Below are positions 16,712-26,164 of a stretch of 64,000 bases of DNA, one piece after another. Both the position numbers and the translations under genes were made by a program. Position 1 is the stretch's first letter. The number at the start of each line of letters is the position of its first letter. The notes under the pieces were generated by a model. That model was not told the DNA's origin, searched no databases, and saw only the letters and a list, made by a program, of their open reading frames with translations. This DNA comes from Arthrobacter sp. MMS18-M83 (GTDB lineage Bacteria; Actinomycetota; Actinomycetes; Actinomycetales; Micrococcaceae): NCBI RefSeq assembly GCF_026683955.1, contig NZ_CP113343.1:3286001-3350000 (forward strand), given 5' to 3'.

Positions 16712-16920
16712 GACGCTCACTCACCTTTGACCGCCTTTTGGCGAACGCTCCTGCAGATAAGGCGCCCTGGCCGAAAGCTCCTGCACAAACATGTGCTTGA
16801 GCGTTCGCCACTTTGGCCTTAAAGGTGAGCGGGCGTTTTGGTTTTTGGCCCCAAAAGCGAGCGAGCGTTCGCTTGGATTTGCCGCGGACAGTCTGTTAGC
16901 TTCCGACGGCGGCAAACCGG
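16712..16920. repeat. Diverged copy of a palindrome-rich intergenic repeat family
   Basis: This gap (16668-17128) contains no gene. It carries GACGCTCACTCACCTTTG (16712-16729), several GCGAACGCTC-like units, inverted copies AAGGTGAGCGGGCG (16821-16834) and GAGCGAGCGTTCG, and ends with GATTTGCCGCGG, GTTAGC and CGACGGCGGCAA. The same order of motifs occurs in the copies at 28495-28672 and 28689-28858, which are closer to each other than to this one. Confidence 0.65.
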
Positions 16921-17128
16921 TTTCACTGCTTTCTCACGTTTGGTCGCGCTCGGCAGGGCATCCCAAGATCGCAGGAATTCCCTAGTTTTAACACAAGAAA
17001 TGCGCAGGATCGCGAGTCTTGCCACAGGATCTTCCAAGGACTGCTTCAGGGGGAGTTGGGCGTTGTTAGGTTGCTAGTGGGTTGGTGCTGGACCAGCCTA
17101 CATCCCCCAACTCGCTCAGGAGTTTCAC

Positions 17129-17353
17129 ATGTTTTCTCTGGTCTCAAACAACGCGTCTCGCATCCGCCGCGACGAAACCGGCGCAACCGCTGTCGAATAC
17201 GGCATCATGGTTTCTCTTATCGCCGTTGTCATTATCGTCGCCGTCACCTTGCTCGGCGGGACGCTCAAGAACACGTTCTCCCAGGTGCAGTGTTCCGTAA
17301 GCGGCAAAACCTGGACGGCTGGCGTCAACGGCGCCGCTGGCACCTGCGCCTAG
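17129..17353 (+). CDS. flp: Flp/Fap-type pilin, first copy
   Basis: 74 residues. Short basic leader ending DETG, then the type IVb pilin helix ATAVEYGIMVSLIAVVII with Glu and Tyr at +5/+6 after the Gly cleavage site. The C-terminal third holds two Cys (QCSVSGK... AGTCA) that could form a disulphide in the pilus. Major subunit of a Tad pilus. Followed by a near-identical second copy. Processing needs a prepilin peptidase (TadV/CpaA), which is not in this window. Confidence 0.92.
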   Translation: MFSLVSNNASRIRRDETGATAVEYGIMVSLIAVVIIVAVTLLGGTLKNTFSQVQCSVSGKTWTAGVNGAAGTCA

Positions 17354-17433
17354 GAAGTTCGTTCGGTGGACTAGATCCGACGCAGCCCGCCTCCCGTCAG
17401 ATCGTTAGCACTTTTCCTCAGCCAGGAGCCTTT

Positions 17434-17658
17434 ATGCTTTCCAATTTCCCAAAGTCAGCACGTGAGGCGCAGAGTGACGAAACCGGAGCCACCGCCGTCG
17501 AGTACGGCATCATGGTTTCCCTCATTGCTGTCGTCATTATCGTCGCCGTCGCGCTGCTGGGCGGGACGCTCAAGGAGACGTTCTCCCAGGTCCAGTGTTC
17601 CGTAAGCGGCAAAACCTGGACGGCTGGTGCAAACGGTGCCGCTGGCACCTGCGCCTAG
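17434..17658 (+). CDS. flp: Flp/Fap-type pilin, second copy
   Basis: 74 residues, start ATG 17434 with CAGGAG upstream. From DETGATAVEYG to the C-terminus it differs from the first pilin at only a few positions (Thr/Ala, Asn/Glu, Val/Ala), while the N-terminal leaders differ. This pattern shows a tandem duplication in which the mature pilin is conserved. Either pilin could be the main subunit. Confidence 0.92.
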   Translation: MLSNFPKSAREAQSDETGATAVEYGIMVSLIAVVIIVAVALLGGTLKETFSQVQCSVSGKTWTAGANGAAGTCA

Positions 17659-17784
17659 GAGCCGCACAGCACAGTGCCCGGGAAGCAATTCGGGGCACTT
17701 AAAGCAATTCCCGAGTGGCGGCGGCATTCAGGCGGCCGCCACTCCGCTTTGTTCGAACAATCCGCTCTCTGGAAGGTCAACAAT

Positions 17785-18159
17785 ATGCCCAGGGCATCAG
17801 AGCGCGGTGCCGTGGCGGTTGAATTCGCGTTGCTGGCACCTGTCTTGATCATGCTGCTCCTGGGCATCATGGAATTCGGCAGAGCATACAACGTGCAGGT
17901 GTCGCTCTCGAATGCAGCCCGCGAAGGTGTCCGCGTCATGGCGATTTCGAATGATCAGACGGCCGCCAAGACAGCGGCGAAGAACGCCGCCGTTTCCCTG
18001 AACCCACTGTTGGCCGATACGAACTTCACCTTCAGTCCGGCCAGTTGCACCTCCGGAGCCCAGATGTCCGTGACCATCAAATACACCCTCAGCACCCTCA
18101 CGGGAATCGCGGGGCCTTTCCCGATGCAAGGAGTAGGAGTCATGGTATGCAGCGGCTGA
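17785..18159 (+). CDS. tadE: TadE-family minor pseudopilin
   Basis: 124 residues. Begins MPRASERGAVAVEFALLAPV, the TadE signature (cleavable leader, Glu in the helix), one membrane segment (about 10-35) and FGRAYNVQVSLSNAAREGVR. One Cys pair near the C-terminus. GGAAGG lies eight bases before ATG 17785. Overlaps the next gene by 13 bases. Minor pilin of the Tad system. Confidence 0.9.
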   Translation: MPRASERGAVAVEFALLAPVLIMLLLGIMEFGRAYNVQVSLSNAAREGVRVMAISNDQTAAKTAAKNAAVSLNPLLADTNFTFSPASCTSGAQMSVTIKYTLSTLTGIAGPFPMQGVGVMVCSG

Positions 18160-19181
18160 TGTTCCGTGACGACGACGACGGCGAACGCGGTGCGGTCGCG
18201 GTTCTCATCGCTCTCGTGCTGGTGGTGTTGCTCGGGTTTGCCGCCCTCGCAGTGGATGCGGGAATGCTGTACTCGGAAAGGGCGCAGGTACAGAACGGGT
18301 CCGACGCTGCGGCCCTCGCCGTTGCGCAGAAGTGCGCCGCGAATACGGGCGATCCGAGTTGCTCCACCACGTCCCCGGTAGCTATTGACATGGCAAACAA
18401 GAACGCAGTGGACGGTTTGAGCAACATCAAATCAGTCAGCCTGGACCTTCTCAATCGGAAAGTAACGGTGACTGCCGGAGCCCAGCAGGCGGGCGGCGCG
18501 CCGAACGCGGTCTCGCTCTTCTTCGCCCGCGTCCTGGGCGTCAACACCACCGACGTTGTGACAAAGTCCAGCGTTCAATGGGGAAGTGCCGTCGCAGGCA
18601 GAACCCCGTTTCCCCTCACGTATTCCATCTGCCAGGTGCAGGGGTACATCGGCGGAGCACTCCAGCTTCTCCAGGACCACGGCTCGGGTGCCAACCCCAG
18701 TTGCAATTACGGCCCCGCGGGCGCCACCGTGGCCGGAGGGTTCGGCTGGATCACGCAAGATCCCGGTGCGTGCGGCGGCACGATCAACCTCGCGGTCAGT
18801 GAAGGCGGCAGCGCCCCGGGGAACAGTGCGCCGGGTAACTGTGCAACCACCCTTCAAAAGTGGGCCGATACCCTGACCGCCGGCCGGGACGTTATCGTCC
18901 TGCTTCCGGTCTTCGACGCCGTAATAGGTACGGGAGCCGGGGCTATCTACCATCTCGTGTCCTTCGCCGCATTCAAAGTGGCGGGGTGGAAGTTCAGCGG
19001 CAACAGCAGTCTCCCGGACACGTTCCGCAACACAAGTCCCGACGTCCCTTCAGCGCTTTCCTGCACCGGAAACTGCCGGGGCATCATCGGGAGCTTCGTC
19101 AAATATGTATCGCTGGCCGACGGCTACTCGCTAGGGCCTGTAGACGCCTACGGGGCCACCATCGTCCGGCTCACCAACTAG
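18147..19181 (+). CDS. tadG: TadG-like pilus assembly protein (Tad_N domain)
   Basis: 344 residues. N-terminal DDGERGAVAVLIALVLVV and FAALAVDAGMLYSERAQVQNGSDAAALA form the Tad_N domain; the rest is a secreted region with several Cys and Gly/Asn-rich loops. ATG 18147 overlaps the tadE stop and has AGGAG seven bases upstream. Probably anchors or tips the pilus at the membrane. Confidence 0.87.
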   Translation: MQRLMFRDDDDGERGAVAVLIALVLVVLLGFAALAVDAGMLYSERAQVQNGSDAAALAVAQKCAANTGDPSCSTTSPVAIDMANKNAVDGLSNIKSVSLDLLNRKVTVTAGAQQAGGAPNAVSLFFARVLGVNTTDVVTKSSVQWGSAVAGRTPFPLTYSICQVQGYIGGALQLLQDHGSGANPSCNYGPAGATVAGGFGWITQDPGACGGTINLAVSEGGSAPGNSAPGNCATTLQKWADTLTAGRDVIVLLPVFDAVIGTGAGAIYHLVSFAAFKVAGWKFSGNSSLPDTFRNTSPDVPSALSCTGNCRGIIGSFVKYVSLADGYSLGPVDAYGATIVRLTN

Positions 19182-19215
19182 TTTTCATCCCATTCTTTGA
19201 ACACAGGAGCAGTAA

Positions 19216-19986
19216 GTGAAGTCACGCTTGTTGGCCGGATCGGCAGCAGCCCTGCTGGCCGTCGTCGGGGTGATTCTCGTATTCTCCTACGCGCAAGGAG
19301 CGGATCAACGGGCAGTCCAGAATCTGGCCCCCGTTGACGTGTTGGTGGTCAAGGCGGCCATTCCTGCCGGGACGCCTGTGGACGCCATTAAGGATTCCCT
19401 GGTTACCCAGCAACTGCCGGGATCGGCGGTCCCTACCTCAGCGCTACATACCCTGGGGGACTCAGCGGGCAAGGTTGCTGCCGTTGACCTCGTCCCCGGC
19501 GAGACGTTGGTGGCCGAACGCTTGGTGGCGCCGGACGCACTCAAGAACCCTGGCACCGTCAAGGTGCCGGCAGGGCTCCAAGAAGTCTCCTTTCAACTGG
19601 AACCCCAGCGGGTAGTCGGGGGACTGCTGGTTCCTGGTGACCACATCGGAATATTCATTTCCATGTCCAACGGCGGAATTGAGGCGAAGCCAGACAAGGA
19701 AAGCACCGACCTGGCCATTCACAAGGTTCTTGTGACCATGGTCCAGCGCGCCCCCCAAGCAGCAGCGAGTGCACAGCCGACGCCGAATCCCAGTTCAGGT
19801 GCGGCCGCCTCCAAGGACAGCACACTTCCCACCGGTTCCCTCCTGCTGACCGTGGCCGTGAGTGATGTGGACGCATCCAAGATTGTTTTCGCGTCGGAGT
19901 ACGCCAAGATCTGGCTGAGCAAAGAGCCGCTCGACGCCAAGGACAACGGACCTAGGATTATCCAGAGGAGCGAGGTGTATAAGTGA
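19216..19986 (+). CDS. cpaB: Flp pilus assembly protein CpaB/RcpC
   Basis: 256 residues: one N-terminal membrane helix (about 7-25), then an SAF domain (DVLVVKAAIPAGTPV... LVPGETLVAERL) and the RcpC region (VSFQLEPQRVVGGLLVPGDHIG). Actinobacteria lack an outer membrane, so it acts in the wall space rather than with a secretin. CAGGAG precedes GTG 19216 by six bases. Overlaps the next gene by four bases. Confidence 0.9.
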   Translation: MKSRLLAGSAAALLAVVGVILVFSYAQGADQRAVQNLAPVDVLVVKAAIPAGTPVDAIKDSLVTQQLPGSAVPTSALHTLGDSAGKVAAVDLVPGETLVAERLVAPDALKNPGTVKVPAGLQEVSFQLEPQRVVGGLLVPGDHIGIFISMSNGGIEAKPDKESTDLAIHKVLVTMVQRAPQAAASAQPTPNPSSGAAASKDSTLPTGSLLLTVAVSDVDASKIVFASEYAKIWLSKEPLDAKDNGPRIIQRSEVYK

Positions 19987-21176
19987 GCCGCTTCGTCCTG
20001 ATAACTCCAAATACTGACTTTGACCAACGGTTGCGCCAAGCTGTCGCGGGCGGCCTACTCGGAAGCGTGCAGACCTTTTTCACCAGTGTTTTGCCGGCCG
20101 ATCCAGCCGAATTGTTCGGCGCGCTCAACCAGGAACAACTCGAAGTGTTGATTCTGGGACCCGACGTGCCGGTGGAGGACGCCCTTCGCCTGGCCACGGT
20201 TCTCGATGTGCAGTTGCCGGAGCTGAGTGTGATTCTTGTCAGTGAACTGGATCCCGGGTTCGTCCTCCAAGCCATGCGGTCCGGCATTCGCGACATCATG
20301 AGCCCAGCTGCAGACGTTGCCCAGATCCGGGTGATGCTTGAGCGCGCGTGTCAGTCTTTCGCGAGCCGTCAGCGCACCATGGAACCCAAGCAATCGGGCT
20401 CCCCGAAGGGCTTGGTGATCGGCGTCTTTTCCCCCAAGGGTGGCGTGGGCAAAACGACAATCGCCACGAACATCGCGGTGGGGCTGGGCAAGATAGCGCC
20501 GATGAGCGTAGTGATCGTGGATCTGGACCTGCAATTCGGTGACGTCGCGTCCGGGCTCTACCTCAATCCCGAGCACACTGTTACAGACGCTGTCACTCCG
20601 TCAGCAAGCCAGGATTCCCTGGTACTCAAGGCCTTTCTCACCGTCCACCCGGCAAGCATCTATGCCTTGTGCGCGCCGAAGGATCCTGTCGAAGCAGACG
20701 AGATCTCGCCGGAACAGGTTGGCCGGCTCCTCGAACAGCTGGCCCAAGAATTCCAGTATGTGGTTGTGGACACCGCACCCGGACTACCCGAAATCGGGCT
20801 CGCTGCCCTCGAGCAATGCTCGGACGCTGTGTGGGTGACTGGCATGGACGTTCCAAGCGTCCGGGGCCTTCGCTCTGGCCTGGACGTTCTCCGCAAGTTG
20901 AACCTGTTACCGGAAACCCGGCACGTGGTGCTCAACATGGCTGATTCCAAGTCCGGTTTGTCGGTCCAGGACGTCGAATCGACCGTCGGTGCCCCGGTTG
21001 ACATCAGCATCCCTCGGTCGAAGGCCGTCGCGTTCTCCACCAACCGCGGAATTCCCGTGCTCCAGGAAGCGGTGAAGGATCCGGCCGTCAAAGGACTCAA
21101 GCAACTTGTGGAGCGCTTCAATCCCACGTGGCGTGCCACAGCACAACGCAAATTGCACAGAAGGGTTGTGGTCTAG
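19983..21176 (+). CDS. cpaE: CpaE-like pilus localisation ATPase (receiver-like domain plus ParA/MinD ATPase)
   Basis: 397 residues. Residues 1-120 form a receiver-like fold without a clear phosphorylation site; residues about 140-380 are a MinD/ParA ATPase with deviant Walker A KGGVGKTT (about residue 155), VVIVDLDLQFGD and VVDTAPGLPE. CpaE proteins place Tad pili in the cell. GTG start overlaps the cpaB stop. Confidence 0.9.
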   Translation: MSRFVLITPNTDFDQRLRQAVAGGLLGSVQTFFTSVLPADPAELFGALNQEQLEVLILGPDVPVEDALRLATVLDVQLPELSVILVSELDPGFVLQAMRSGIRDIMSPAADVAQIRVMLERACQSFASRQRTMEPKQSGSPKGLVIGVFSPKGGVGKTTIATNIAVGLGKIAPMSVVIVDLDLQFGDVASGLYLNPEHTVTDAVTPSASQDSLVLKAFLTVHPASIYALCAPKDPVEADEISPEQVGRLLEQLAQEFQYVVVDTAPGLPEIGLAALEQCSDAVWVTGMDVPSVRGLRSGLDVLRKLNLLPETRHVVLNMADSKSGLSVQDVESTVGAPVDISIPRSKAVAFSTNRGIPVLQEAVKDPAVKGLKQLVERFNPTWRATAQRKLHRRVVV

Positions 21177-22697
<1,521 letters not shown>

Positions 22698-22704
22698 ACG
22701 AAAC

Positions 22705-23637
22705 ATGACACTCTTGACTGGAATGGCCTTGATGCTTGTAGCCATCCTGCTTTTCGGGGTGGCTGTGATCTTGCCAAAAGCCCCCGAGGTTCCGTTTGAT
22801 CGGAGGCGGCCCTACCAAGCCGGCTCGGGCTCCCAGCTGACGCGCTTTGCAGGTTCTGCCGCCGAAGTACTTCATGGATTCCTGACTAGGCGCAATATCA
22901 GGCTCTTCAACCGTGAAGAACTGGAGAACGCGGGGCTGAGAATGAGCCAAGCGGATTTCTTCATCCTCGTGATTTCGGGAACCTTAGTCGGTGCGTTGAT
23001 CGGGCTCGTCATTGGCGGCCCGTTGGTGGCCTTTTTGTTCTTTATCCCGGCACCTCTTGTGGCACGACTCGTCCTCAGCTCCCTGGCCGGCAAAAGGCGG
23101 GCGAATTTCGATGCTCAGCTCGGCGACACCCTCCAACTACTGTCTGGTGGCTTGCGGGCCGGGCACAGCATACTTCGTGCGATCGATGCCGCGGCCACTG
23201 AATCGGCCAGCCCGACGGCCGAGGAAATGCGCCGGATCATCACGGAGACAAGCCTGGGCCGCGATCTCCAAGCCTCGCTTAACGATGCAGCGGAGCGAAT
23301 GCGGTGCGAGGACTTTGTGTGGATAGCGCAAGCCATTCAAATCAACCGCGAGGTGGGCGGAAACCTCGCAGAGGTCCTGGACCAGGTCAATGAGACCATA
23401 CGCGAACGCAGCGAGATCAAGGGGCACATCAAATCCTTGGCAGCGGAGGGAAAGTTCTCGGGATACATCCTGATGGCGCTTCCCTTCGGCATCGTGACCA
23501 TGCTGATGGTTGTCAATCCCGGCTACATGGACGTGATGTTCAGCCATCCGCTCGGTTGGGGAATGATAGCGGGGTCAGCCATCCTCATGACCATTGGCGG
23601 TCTCTGGATGCGCAAGATCATCGACTTGAAGTTTTGA
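22705..23637 (+). CDS. tadB: TadB-like inner membrane platform protein
   Basis: 310 residues with membrane segments near 5-22, 95-130 and at the C-terminus, and a type II secretion F domain (LGDTLQLLSGGLRAGHSIL... QINREVGGNLAEVLDQV). Platform component with TadC. Confidence 0.9.
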   Translation: MTLLTGMALMLVAILLFGVAVILPKAPEVPFDRRRPYQAGSGSQLTRFAGSAAEVLHGFLTRRNIRLFNREELENAGLRMSQADFFILVISGTLVGALIGLVIGGPLVAFLFFIPAPLVARLVLSSLAGKRRANFDAQLGDTLQLLSGGLRAGHSILRAIDAAATESASPTAEEMRRIITETSLGRDLQASLNDAAERMRCEDFVWIAQAIQINREVGGNLAEVLDQVNETIRERSEIKGHIKSLAAEGKFSGYILMALPFGIVTMLMVVNPGYMDVMFSHPLGWGMIAGSAILMTIGGLWMRKIIDLKF

Positions 23638-23645
23638 GGTGACAC

Positions 23646-24530
23646 GTGAACCCCTCTCTGCTTCTGTCCTTGCTGCTAGTTCCCCTGCCTATCGCCTACC
23701 TCGCTTGGTCATTCCTGTCGGTTGACCGCAAAGCCCAACGTGCCGTCCGGGTGCTTTTGGCGAGGGGCGAAGACATTGCCGAGGTCGGTCCAGAGAGACG
23801 GGGCGGTGCACTCGAACTCATTGGCTACCGACTGACCCCCGGAAGCTACGTGCAGAAGCTGGACAGGCTGCTTTCGTTGGCCGGCCGTCCGCCTTCGCTC
23901 CCTTTGGGACGCGTCCTGGCGGCCAAACCTCTGCTCGGATTGTGCGGGGCACTTTTTGGTTTGTTCATTAGTGCCAATAGTTCGAGCGGGATCATTAAGC
24001 TCGTGGGGATATTTGTTGTGTTGCTTGGTTACTTTATTCCGGATCTGATGCTGTATAGCAAAGGGCAAGAGCGTCAAAAAGCCATGCAATTGGAACTCGC
24101 AAATACCATGGACCAAATGCTGATTTCCGTCGAAGCGGGCCTCGGTTTTGAAGGAGCAATGGCCCGCGCCGGAGAAAATGGGAAGGGACCTTTGGCGGAG
24201 GAGTTGGTGCGGACGCTGCAGGACATGCAGGTTGGACGGAGCCGCCGCGAGTCCTATCTGGCTTTGGCCGAACGTACTAACGTTCCTGAACTCCGAAGCT
24301 TCGTGCAGGCCGTGATCCAGGCGGACACATACGGCATTGCCATCAGCCGGGTCTTGAGGGTGCAAGCGAAGGTCATGCGCGTGAAGCGCCGCCAACGTGC
24401 CGAGGAGAAGGCGATGAAGCTTCCGGTGATGATCCTCTTCCCTCTTTTGTTCTTCATCTTTCCAGTGCTGTTCATCGCTATCCTGGGTCCGGCAGTCATC
24501 AACACGATAGCCACCTTCAGTGGCGGCTGA
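23646..24530 (+). CDS. tadC: TadC-like inner membrane platform protein
   Basis: 294 residues with N-terminal helix, paired helices near 95-130 and two C-terminal helices; F domain with NTMDQMLISVEAGLGFEGAM and FVQAVIQADTYG. GTG start nine bases after tadB. Last gene of the pilus operon; no clear terminator before the next promoter. Confidence 0.9.
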   Translation: MNPSLLLSLLLVPLPIAYLAWSFLSVDRKAQRAVRVLLARGEDIAEVGPERRGGALELIGYRLTPGSYVQKLDRLLSLAGRPPSLPLGRVLAAKPLLGLCGALFGLFISANSSSGIIKLVGIFVVLLGYFIPDLMLYSKGQERQKAMQLELANTMDQMLISVEAGLGFEGAMARAGENGKGPLAEELVRTLQDMQVGRSRRESYLALAERTNVPELRSFVQAVIQADTYGIAISRVLRVQAKVMRVKRRQRAEEKAMKLPVMILFPLLFFIFPVLFIAILGPAVINTIATFSGG

Positions 24531-24590
24531 GCAATAACGCATTCTCAGAATTAGATGCGCTGGATGAAAAGGAGGCTAATCAAGAAAAGC

Positions 24591-24617
24591 CTAAGATTTC
24601 CTTAAGATAAGCATAAG
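24591..24617 (+). promoter_or_regulatory. Three direct repeats spaced exactly 11 bp upstream of the second pseudo-Hpt gene
   Basis: CTAAG (24591), TTAAG (24602) and ATAAG (24613) start exactly 11 bases apart and are followed by ATTTC, ATAAG and TTCGG. This matches the array at 13426-13458 in unit, phase and copy number. A TAGCAT sequence (24643-24648) lies only seven bases before the ATG at 24655, so the gene may be transcribed as a leaderless message with the array just above the core promoter. Confidence 0.6.
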
Positions 24618-24654
24618 TTCGGTTTTTCCGGAATTCAGAAAGTAGCATTGGGCT

Positions 24655-25110
24655 ATGTTCAGTTCAGGTTCCAGCGAGGTTAACGAGGATACAGATCCGA
24701 GCCATACGAGCTCGGACGAGGACTCCAACGGGCTGCCCGCAGTCCCGCTTATCGAACATCCCATACTGGATCTGGCAGAATTCCAACTCCTGGAAGATCA
24801 AGTTGACAATCCGCTGATCGCGCGCACGTTTGCCGGCGACTTCGCAAAACTCTGGGGAAAGCGATACGAAATCCTCGCAACCGCCGTCGAGCGCGGCGAC
24901 GCGGCCGCGGCCCTGAACGCGGTCCTAAGCCTCAGGACCTCTTCCGTCATGGTTGGCGGTGTTCGCCTTGCGGTACTTGCAGCGCAACTGGAGGAACGGA
25001 TTCGAAAAAGTGAATTGCGCGAGGCCCGGCCCCTCCTCAAGGACGTTGCAGAATGCGGGCACCAAACGGTCCTGGAACTAAAGGACAGCTACGTACTCCG
25101 GAACGACTGA
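24655..25110 (+). CDS. Second pseudo-Hpt domain protein
   Basis: 151 residues: an acidic, disordered N-terminus (about 1-35; DTDPSHTSSDEDS) and a four-helix Hpt-like domain. The core segment AVLSLRTSSVMVGGVRLAVLA matches the Hpt motif except that the phospho-His position is Leu, as in the protein at 15578-15994. No ribosome binding site is visible, in keeping with a leaderless transcript. It stands between the pilus operon and a two-component pair, so it may modulate that pair. Confidence 0.65.
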   Translation: MFSSGSSEVNEDTDPSHTSSDEDSNGLPAVPLIEHPILDLAEFQLLEDQVDNPLIARTFAGDFAKLWGKRYEILATAVERGDAAAALNAVLSLRTSSVMVGGVRLAVLAAQLEERIRKSELREARPLLKDVAECGHQTVLELKDSYVLRND

Positions 25111-25138
25111 CGTTCCACCGCTTAGTCCGGTGAGCCGC

Positions 25139-25912
25139 TTAGTCCGGTCTTTTCGGCGTGAGCCGATATCCGACTCCTCGGACGGTCTGGAAAAAGCGCG
25201 GCGATTGTGGATCTTCACGAAGCTTTCGGCGGAGGTTCCCGATGTGGGTCTCAACAGCGCGTTCGTCGGATTCGCTGATATACGCATCGTCGTCGTAGTA
25301 ATCACCGCGCGATGCCTTGACGAGGTCGGCGCGCGTCCGCACCTCCCCTTTGGCCCGAAGCAAGTCGAGGAGCAGATCGAATTCGCTTCTCGTCAACGTC
25401 AAGGCTGAACCTTGAAGGGTAGCCGTGCGTGATTTGTAATTCAGGGCCAAGCCATTGTGCTTTATCACCGCTTGGTTGGCGCCATCTGAACTGGCGTAAT
25501 GGCCGCCGCGATCTTCCTCCCGCAAGGCAAGCCCGGCTTCCGCGCGTGGCCTGCGCATCATGGCGGTGACCCGGGCCCTCAATTCACGCGGCAAGAAGGG
25601 CTTCTTGACGTAGTCGTCTGCGCCGGTCAGGAAAGCTGTCAACGTGTCCGGCTCGTCGCGCCTCGCCGTCAGCATCACCACATATGCGTCGCTGAATTGC
25701 CGAATTCGCCGCAGGACCTCATGGCCATCCATATCCGGAAGCCCGACGTCGAGGGTTACCACGGAGGCATGGTGATCCCGTACCACTTCCACGCCTTCGC
25801 GTCCGGTGGCGGCAGAGTGCACCACAAATCCCGCTTCTTTGAGGATGGCGTCAACCAAATTTCGCACGTCTTCGTCATCCTCAATGACTACAGCTACCCC
25901 AGGCTCGCTCAT
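25139..25912 (-). CDS. OmpR/PhoB-family response regulator, paralogue of the 5713 gene
   Basis: 257 residues. Receiver domain (about 6-120) with EDDED cluster, Asp55 in TLDVGLPD, MLTAR and KKPFLP; winged helix (about 155-255) with TRSEFDLLLDLL and VRGVGYRL. Strongly similar to the regulator at 5713-6567 but with a shorter linker. Divergent from the kinase at 26165-27865, separated by about 250 bases, so the pair probably shares a control region. Prime candidate to bind the 11-bp-phased arrays. Confidence 0.92.
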   Translation of the reverse strand: MSEPGVAVVIEDDEDVRNLVDAILKEAGFVVHSAATGREGVEVVRDHHASVVTLDVGLPDMDGHEVLRRIRQFSDAYVVMLTARRDEPDTLTAFLTGADDYVKKPFLPRELRARVTAMMRRPRAEAGLALREEDRGGHYASSDGANQAVIKHNGLALNYKSRTATLQGSALTLTRSEFDLLLDLLRAKGEVRTRADLVKASRGDYYDDDAYISESDERAVETHIGNLRRKLREDPQSPRFFQTVRGVGYRLTPKRPD

Positions 25913-26164
25913 TGGACATCCTCAAGGGTGCGCATCGCCGCAAAGCCCAGCGCAACGCGGTAAATGTCACCCAAATATCCACGATACAAGCATTGTGGGC
26001 ATCTGGCATCTAATATGTGGATTAGGCGCTGTTCCGAACCTCTGTGTTGATCGTTCGGGACCGTCGTTTGTAGTTCCTTGGGGGAATAGTGGACTCCGGG
26101 CACTTCCTTCGGGAATCGCGTGGAGCAGTAATTGGTTCGCGAATCTCCAAGGAAGGGTCCTGTC

